Origin: Pleodorina starrii
Taxonomy: Eukaryota; Chlorophyta; Chlorophyceae; Chlamydomonadales; Volvocaceae
Direction of reading: 5' to 3'
NCBI GenBank assembly: GCA_030267565.1
Contig: BRXU01000015.1
Span: forward strand, 1,487,001 to 1,551,000
Length of the DNA: 64,000 nucleotides
The translations under genes were made by a program, and so were the position numbers. Of this stretch, positions 58,748 to 64,000 are shown in pieces; within the stretch, counting starts at the first letter, position 1; the number at the start of each line of letters is the position of its first letter. The notes beneath the pieces are model-generated. The model saw only the letters and a program-made list of their open reading frames with translations. It did no database searches and had not been told where the DNA came from.

Positions 58748-60048
58748 TCACACCGTCGTCGCCGTCATCCTTGCATACAGGGCCGCGCCGATCCCGGCCA
58801 GCGCCAGCACGCCGCCTATCGCAATCGGCCAGATGGGCGTCATGGCGTGCGCGGAGACGTCGAATATTCCCTTGACGCACACGAGGTCGCCCTGCTTCAA
58901 GTTCATCCCAATGCCAGGGTTGAGCTGGTAGAACTGCAGCGGAGCGGAGCGCAGGGAGGTGCAAGGCGCCGTCAGGGCAACCAGAAGAGCACCAGTGCCG
59001 TAGTAGTACCGTAGTGGTGCCGTAGCTGGTTTACAGCGGGTTCCAGGACAAAAGGTAGTATCAACAAACCACCTCCGGGCTTCCGGGCCTCGCTCCAAGG
59101 GAGTTCATGCACACAGGCCGCGAGGCGTGAAGCCCTGACTTTCACAGATAAGTGTGTGGAGGCAGCCCCGGAGGGTCTGACGTCCCAACTGCGGGATTGT
59201 GTGGATGACCGGGTCTGAGCGGCCTACCCGCCCTCCCGCCGGACTGTCTACGGGGTACCCCTGCCCCTGCGTCACCTGCTGGCGGGACTCGCCCCCGAGT
59301 AACAGCTGGGCAGCACAACCCACAACGTCGGGCAACGAAAGCCACGGCAAGCACGGCGGCAAACCCCTTACATTCACATGCCATTTCCGGTTGCGGGTCC
59401 GCACCGCAGCGGGAAGCCCAAAAAAAACCCCGTTGCGCAGCGGCGCAGTAACCCACCTGGTGCTGCGTGATTGTGAACATCTTGAACAGCGACTCGGGGG
59501 ATTCATAGCCCTGCACCTCGTACACTTCCTGGCAGTCGATGCCTTGTGCCCAGAACTTCTTCTTGGTCTCCATGCTCATGGACCCTGCGTGGCGGGTCGC
59601 ATGCGCACATCTACCGTTTGGGCTGCGCTTCACCCCGGGGACCGTACTGTCGCGCGTTTCTGCGTTCTGCCCATGGCACCGGAGACGAGACTTGATGGGC
59701 CAACACCGCGCGCTGACGAGAGCCTTCGGCAGCAGACGGGTCTCATTCATATGGCGACGTGCCCAGGGCGATAAAGCACGGTGTCAAGCAAAGCCAGCAA
59801 CACCCCGCGCCCAATTGGGAGGGGGTGCAACATGTCCGAGATCCGGGCGTGGCGGGAGGGCCAGCTGTCGAAGTACACAGCTGTTTGGGGAGTTGCGTCC
59901 AGGTCCCCTGCTGCCGTGCCCCGCGTGAAGTCAATAACCCACCTCCAGCTACCGATAAAAGGTGCTGCTGGTGGAATTGGAAGTACATGACAGCCGCAAC
60001 GACCGACGCAATGAGCGTGCCGAAGACTGCAACGGTCCGCTTCTTCAT
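58748..60048 (-). CDS. Small membrane protein with a LysM-like domain
   Basis: Three exons: 59943-60048, 59457-59584, 58748-58933 (TGA); 139 residues. The ATG at 60048 is in GCAAAAATGAAG. Residues 4-22 are hydrophobic (VAVFGTLIASVVAAVM), a signal anchor. Residues about 52-95 contain CQEVYEVQGYESPESLF, an FTITQHQFYQLNPGIG stretch and LKQGDLVCVKG. The pattern Y.V..G.S...L...F.I....F..LNPG.....L..GD..CV is that of a LysM carbohydrate-binding domain. The intron splits it between the second helix and LNPG. The C-terminus has a second hydrophobic segment (PIAIGGVLALAGIGAALYA). The protein probably sits in the ER, plasma or plastid envelope membrane with the LysM on one face. Ligand unknown. An alternative donor at 59952 would break the phase with the next exon, so it was not chosen. 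Confidence 0.75.
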
Positions 60049-60694
60049 TTTTGCCGCTGTTTTGCCCCCTGCCCGGATCCGATAATAAATTCAGCTTATC
60101 GGCGCATGAAGCTGTGGTCCGTCAACCCAGAATGGGCTCCCTTGTTACGAGGCACTGTTAACAGGTGTTGCCCTCAGGTCTTGCCCTCGTAACTCGACGG
60201 CGTTTAAGTTATGTCGTCGTTACAACCATAAAACTAAGCCTTCGCGGGGGTTGGACGCTGAGGGGGCATAACGCACTTGCAACTACGGTACAGCAGTGCC
60301 GTATAGCTCCTTACGGGCCAAACAACTTGAAAATACTTGGTGGGAGCGGGTGCCGCACTGACATACATTACACGTTTTGTGACGGGGTCGTCAGGGGATG
60401 GCGAGACAAAGCCTGGTAGAAAAATGGAGCAGCGCTCAGGAGGTGCAATTGAGCACGGCGCTGGACCTCGACCTTTCGGACACGACTATATATCGGCTTG
60501 GCCGGCTGGTGATAACATCTGTGCGCTTGCATGATGTAGGACTGGTTGGGTGAGTGCCTGGTCAGCTGAACTCGCCGACAGTCCTCTCGAGAGCGCGCGC
60601 TCCTGAACCGGCAGCTCTATTTCTTTCGGCTGCATGCATGCTCTTTTCGGTTACGTTTTATATGCTGATCCGTTGGCTTTGATACACTGTACAG
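60049..60694. other. Intergenic region between divergent genes
   Basis: Upstream of the LysM-like gene (-) and of the WW gene (+). It should hold the first exon of the WW gene. Candidate ATGs at 60424, 60632 and 60636 precede GT sites, but none gives the phase the next exon needs, so I do not annotate one. Confidence 0.4.
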
Positions 60695-63600
60695 GGGGTT
60701 GGAGTCGGTTTCCGCGTTCTCCGATGTCCTCAGCGAGACAGAAGGCTCCTCGCTCTCAGCTGAGCTCGTGAGCTTTGGGTTGCCAACTTCATTCGGCAAG
60801 AAGGTACGTTCCGTTTCGCTTGAAGCGCCGAACTAGGCGGCAACACCTGCAGTAACCCTTCGTCCTCCCCCTTGCTGCGAAAGGGGAGTGGTGCTTCGCA
60901 ACACCGTCATGAAGGCAGGCGGGCGTCTGCTGCCACGGTGCAAAGCAACCGCCCCGCGGGCCGAGGTATGAGGCCGATCCGGGGGGAAGGGAAAGGGGTG
61001 ATGGCGGCGCCTCAGGCTTTGCCAGGTTCCGAAAGCCGCCCCCCGTGCTTGAGAGCCAGCCACGCAACCGTTCTTCCAGATTGGCCGCTGTGAACCAGTT
61101 GCCCCTGTGTCGTCATATCTTGCGCGTCCGTGTAAGAATTTAAGGCCGTCGCCCACGGTCGGTACCGTATAGGAATTGAAGTCTGCCGTGGAGGCCGCTC
61201 GCCATAATACCCCCCTTCCCTCCCTTGGCGCGAACAGGGGAGCGCCGGCCGCGGTCCCGCAAGGATACGGCCAGCGGCGATGCGGGGGCGGCGGCTGCCG
61301 CGAACGGCAGCCGCGACACGCCCTGGCTTCGGGGCTTCGACGAGCGGTGGGGCTGCCACTACTACTACAACACCCTGACGCAGGTGCGCGGCATGCGGCC
61401 CCTCCGCATGTCGCCACGCGTCGGTCTGCTTGGCGCAGGCATATGAGAGCGATCGCTGGGTGGTTCGAGGCTCCTCAACCGCGGTCTACTTGCCTTCCGG
61501 CGCGCCGGGCTCATTTACGGGGAACGAAGGGACCTCTCCCGTGGCTCTGCTTCCCTCTGCGCTGTCTGCCCGCCCAGTGCCCCGATTGGGTGTTATCTGC
61601 CCAGCAGGGTGCTGTGCGCTACTCGCACTGCCCCGTCTCGTGCCTTCCCCTCACCGCTCTGCTCTGCGCCGTGCTGGGCGGATGTGGGTGCGGCGCGGTT
61701 GCCGTGTCCGCCTGGCATCTACGCTGCGGGTGGCAGCTGGCCGGGGCGGGATGGGTCCCTTTCCGTTCAGTTTAATACTTTAGATTTCCTTGCCAATATG
61801 CATTTCTCCACTCTATCGTCCCACTGATGATATTGATGCTGCTTCAGGAGTCGGTTTGGGAGGCTCCCGCAGAGGGCTATGTGCCCTGGGAGGAAGCGGC
61901 TGGGGCGGCGACTACGGTGCCAGACGAGACCCAGCAGCAGCAGCAGGCCGCAGCAGCGGAGCCCAGCGCGGCAGCTGTCCAGCAGCAGCAGCAGGTGTCG
62001 GAGGACGGCGTGGAGGCTGCCGCTGCTGGCGGGGTTCCTGCGCTCATGGGAGCGCGTAGCGGCGGCGACAGGGCGCCCGCGGCGGTGACGACGCCGCCCC
62101 CGGGCACGGGTATGGGTGCTGCTGCGGGCGACCCCGGCGCGGTGCCTCCGCTGAGGACCACGCCGCTCCGGATGCTGACGGAGGAAGACCTGCTGCGGGC
62201 GATGGGGCTGTGGCAGGATAGCGGCGGGAGCGGAGCCGAAGGCGGGCAAGAGGGGGCAGGAGACGGCGGTGGGGGCACGCAAAGCCAACCCGGCGCCGTG
62301 GCAGTCGCAGTCGCAGAGCCCCCAACGCCGGGGCCAGCTGCCAGCGGCGGCGGTGGCGGCGCTGCGGCCGTCGCCGCAGCAGCAGAACCAGCGGCCGCCG
62401 GTCTCGGTGCTGGCGGCGGCGGCAGCCTGTTGCGAGACCTGCTGCTGCGGTCCCCGCCCCCGCTGCCGCAGCCACAGCCACTGACGTCAAAGCCGCCGCC
62501 ACAGCAGCAGCAGCAGCGAGCGGTGCCTCCGACGGCGATGTCCGAGGAACAGCTCATGGCGCGTCTGTCCCTGGCTGCCGCCTCGCCCTCACCACAGCGG
62601 CCGATGCCGCCGCCACCTCCACCGGCTCCCGCGCCACCGGCGCCCAGCCCGCCGCCGCCGCCGGCTGCGTCGCCGGGCCCGGCCGACGGCGCTGCTGCTT
62701 CCGCTGCCGGCCCCAAGCCCGCCACGCCCCGCATGTTGACGGAAGAGGACATCCTCCGCAGCATGGGGCTCCTGCCTCCGGAGCCGGCGGCGACGGAGCC
62801 TCAGGCCGACACCCGCAGCTGCTCGTCCAATGAGCCGTCGCTGCCACCACTGCCCCCTCCCGGCTTCGGGCTCAGGCAGCGCCTGCCGGCGCCGCAAGGG
62901 CCCCCCGGAGAAAGCCCTGTGGGTCAGGGCCCGGGCACTGGCCAGGCCGATGGTTCGCCGCCATCGCCTCCACCGCCCCAGCAGCAGCAGCAGCAGCCCT
63001 CAGCGCCATCGCATACCGGCGGACGCGGCGCGCCCCACCCGCCGCACTCGCCCGCCCATCAGCACCAGCCGCCGCCACCGCCGTACCAGCCGCAGGGTTT
63101 CGGCGCCGCCGCCGGCCCCCGACCGGCGCCGCCGCCTGGGTTCCTGCCGCCGCACCCGCAGCCGCCGCTCCCAACCCACCATCACCATCACGCCCACCAC
63201 GCCGATCACCACCAACACCCCCACGGCGCGCCGCCGCACTTCCGCGGCGGCCGGGAGTATCCGCCGTTGCCGCCGCTTTCGGCCCCCCCGCCGCCGGGAT
63301 TCGGCCTGCCGCCGCCGCCGGGGCCACTCTTCCCGCAGCACCCCCCGGTCGACATGTGGCCGCCGCCGCCGGGTGCGCCCTTCGGCGCCGCGCAGGGCCC
63401 ACCCATGCCAATGCTGCCGCCGCCACCGCCGGGCTTCGAGCCAGGACACGGCATGCCGTACGGCATGCCGCCGCCGTACCTTTACGACGGCCACCCGTAT
63501 CCGCCGTATGGCATGCCGCCGCCCTATGGTATGCCGCCGCTGCCGCCCCCGGGCTTTCCTCACCCCGGCGGCCCAGGGTTGCCGCCGCCGCCACCCTTCT

Positions 63601-64000
63601 TCCCGGCGGATGGCTTTCCGCCTGTCCCGGCGGGTCTCGAAGGTCCAGGGCCTCCGCTGCATCCCCACCACCACCACAACCACCACCACCACTCCCATCA
63701 GCCAGGCGGGCCCACCGGTGGCGGCGGCAGTCCGCACCACCACGCCCACAGCCACCACCACCAACACTCACATCCTGCCAGTATCGAGCGCCATCAGCAG
63801 CAGCCGGTGGCGGCGCCGCCGCCGCCGCCGGCCGGCGGCGAAGCGGCGCCGGCGGCGCCGGGTCCGAAGCAGCTGCCGGGTGCCGTGAAGCAAGCGGCGG
63901 CGGCAGCTGCCGGGCACGCGGCTGGCGGCGGCGGCGGTGCTGAGTCCAACCGTCGGGCAGTTACCTGGACGTTGGAGGAGTTGGAGCGGCAGTTTGAGAT
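60695..64000 (+). CDS. WW-domain protein, Pro/Gln/His-rich, truncated by window edge
   Basis: Visible exons: 60695-60803 (tentative), one ending at 61383 and starting near 61238-61243, and 61848 to the window edge, still open. The second exon ends in a WW domain completed by the third: PWLRGFDERWGCHYYYNTLTQ, then ESVWEAPAEGYVPW. It has the two Trp, the YYY block, the Asn and the closing Pro. The upstream exon carries SAELVSFGLPTSFGKK. The long last exon has two copies of a short motif, RMLTEEDLLRAMGL and RMLTEEDILRSMGL, and a weaker third, MSEEQLMARLSL. Long proline, alanine and glutamine runs and three histidine-rich blocks (for example HPHHHHNHHHHSHQ) follow. A WW near the N-terminus with an LPxSF element recalls trimethylguanosine synthase-type proteins, but no methyltransferase is visible; this is only a guess. 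The first exon and true start are not resolved. Confidence 0.7.

Noticed and set aside
59820..59920. Possible extra exon reading AVYFDSWPSRHARISDML in the LysM-like gene
   Set aside because: It looks protein-like, but its phase cannot be joined to both neighbours without an intron of about 35 bases. The three-exon model works without it.
62830..63888. 352-codon Arg-rich + strand frame and opposing minus frames
   Set aside because: Frame-shifted readings of the Pro/His-rich exon of the WW gene.

Overview
The window looks like nuclear DNA of a volvocine green alga (Chlamydomonas reinhardtii or a close relative). Four things point there: high GC, genes with many short GT-AG introns, TGTAA poly(A) signals 3' of many genes, and Gln/Ala/Gly/Pro-rich low-complexity protein segments. 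I rebuilt the gene models by hand from reading frames, splice sites and matching intron phases. No database search was possible.

Layout, left to right. (1) 1-3495 (+): 3' part of a two-cluster Fe-S / FAD D-lactate (2-hydroxy-acid) dehydrogenase. (2) 5741-6533 (+): small RRM protein of the cyclophilin-33 type without a cyclophilin domain. (3) 9253-12522 (-): CbbY-like HAD protein in which all four catalytic motifs are altered, a likely pseudoenzyme. (4) 12523-15284: gene-poor stretch holding an 84-bp near-perfect inverted repeat, a candidate small-RNA hairpin. (5) 15285-17892 and 18898-21336 (+): tandem pair of plastid-lipid-associated (PAP/fibrillin)-like genes with conserved exon structure. 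(6) 22267-30173 (-): 17-exon gene for a 1,089-residue coiled-coil protein. (7) 30934-31041 (-): intron-containing tRNA-Val(UAC). (8) 32857-35185 (+): BSD-domain protein with an amphipathic repeat N-terminus. (9) 36364-36971 (-): EAF6-like NuA4 subunit. (10) 37609-41994 (-): DDX5/DBP2-type DEAD-box helicase. (11) 44378-49580 (+): degenerate response-regulator receiver domain fused to a very long low-complexity region. (12) 51107-54145 (-): ribosomal protein S5 (uS7). (13) 55557-57615 (-): SPEF1/CLAMP flagellar CH-domain protein. (14) 58748-60048 (-): small LysM-like membrane protein. (15) 60695-64000 (+): WW-domain, Pro/His-rich protein running off the right edge.

The genes form no metabolic cluster; this is an ordinary mixed nuclear neighbourhood. 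The themes that stand out are two degenerate signalling/enzyme folds (HAD, receiver) with intact gene structures, a tandem duplication with almost no intergenic space, several close or overlapping convergent 3' ends, and the long hairpin. Spaces between genes are described separately; where I see no gene I say so.
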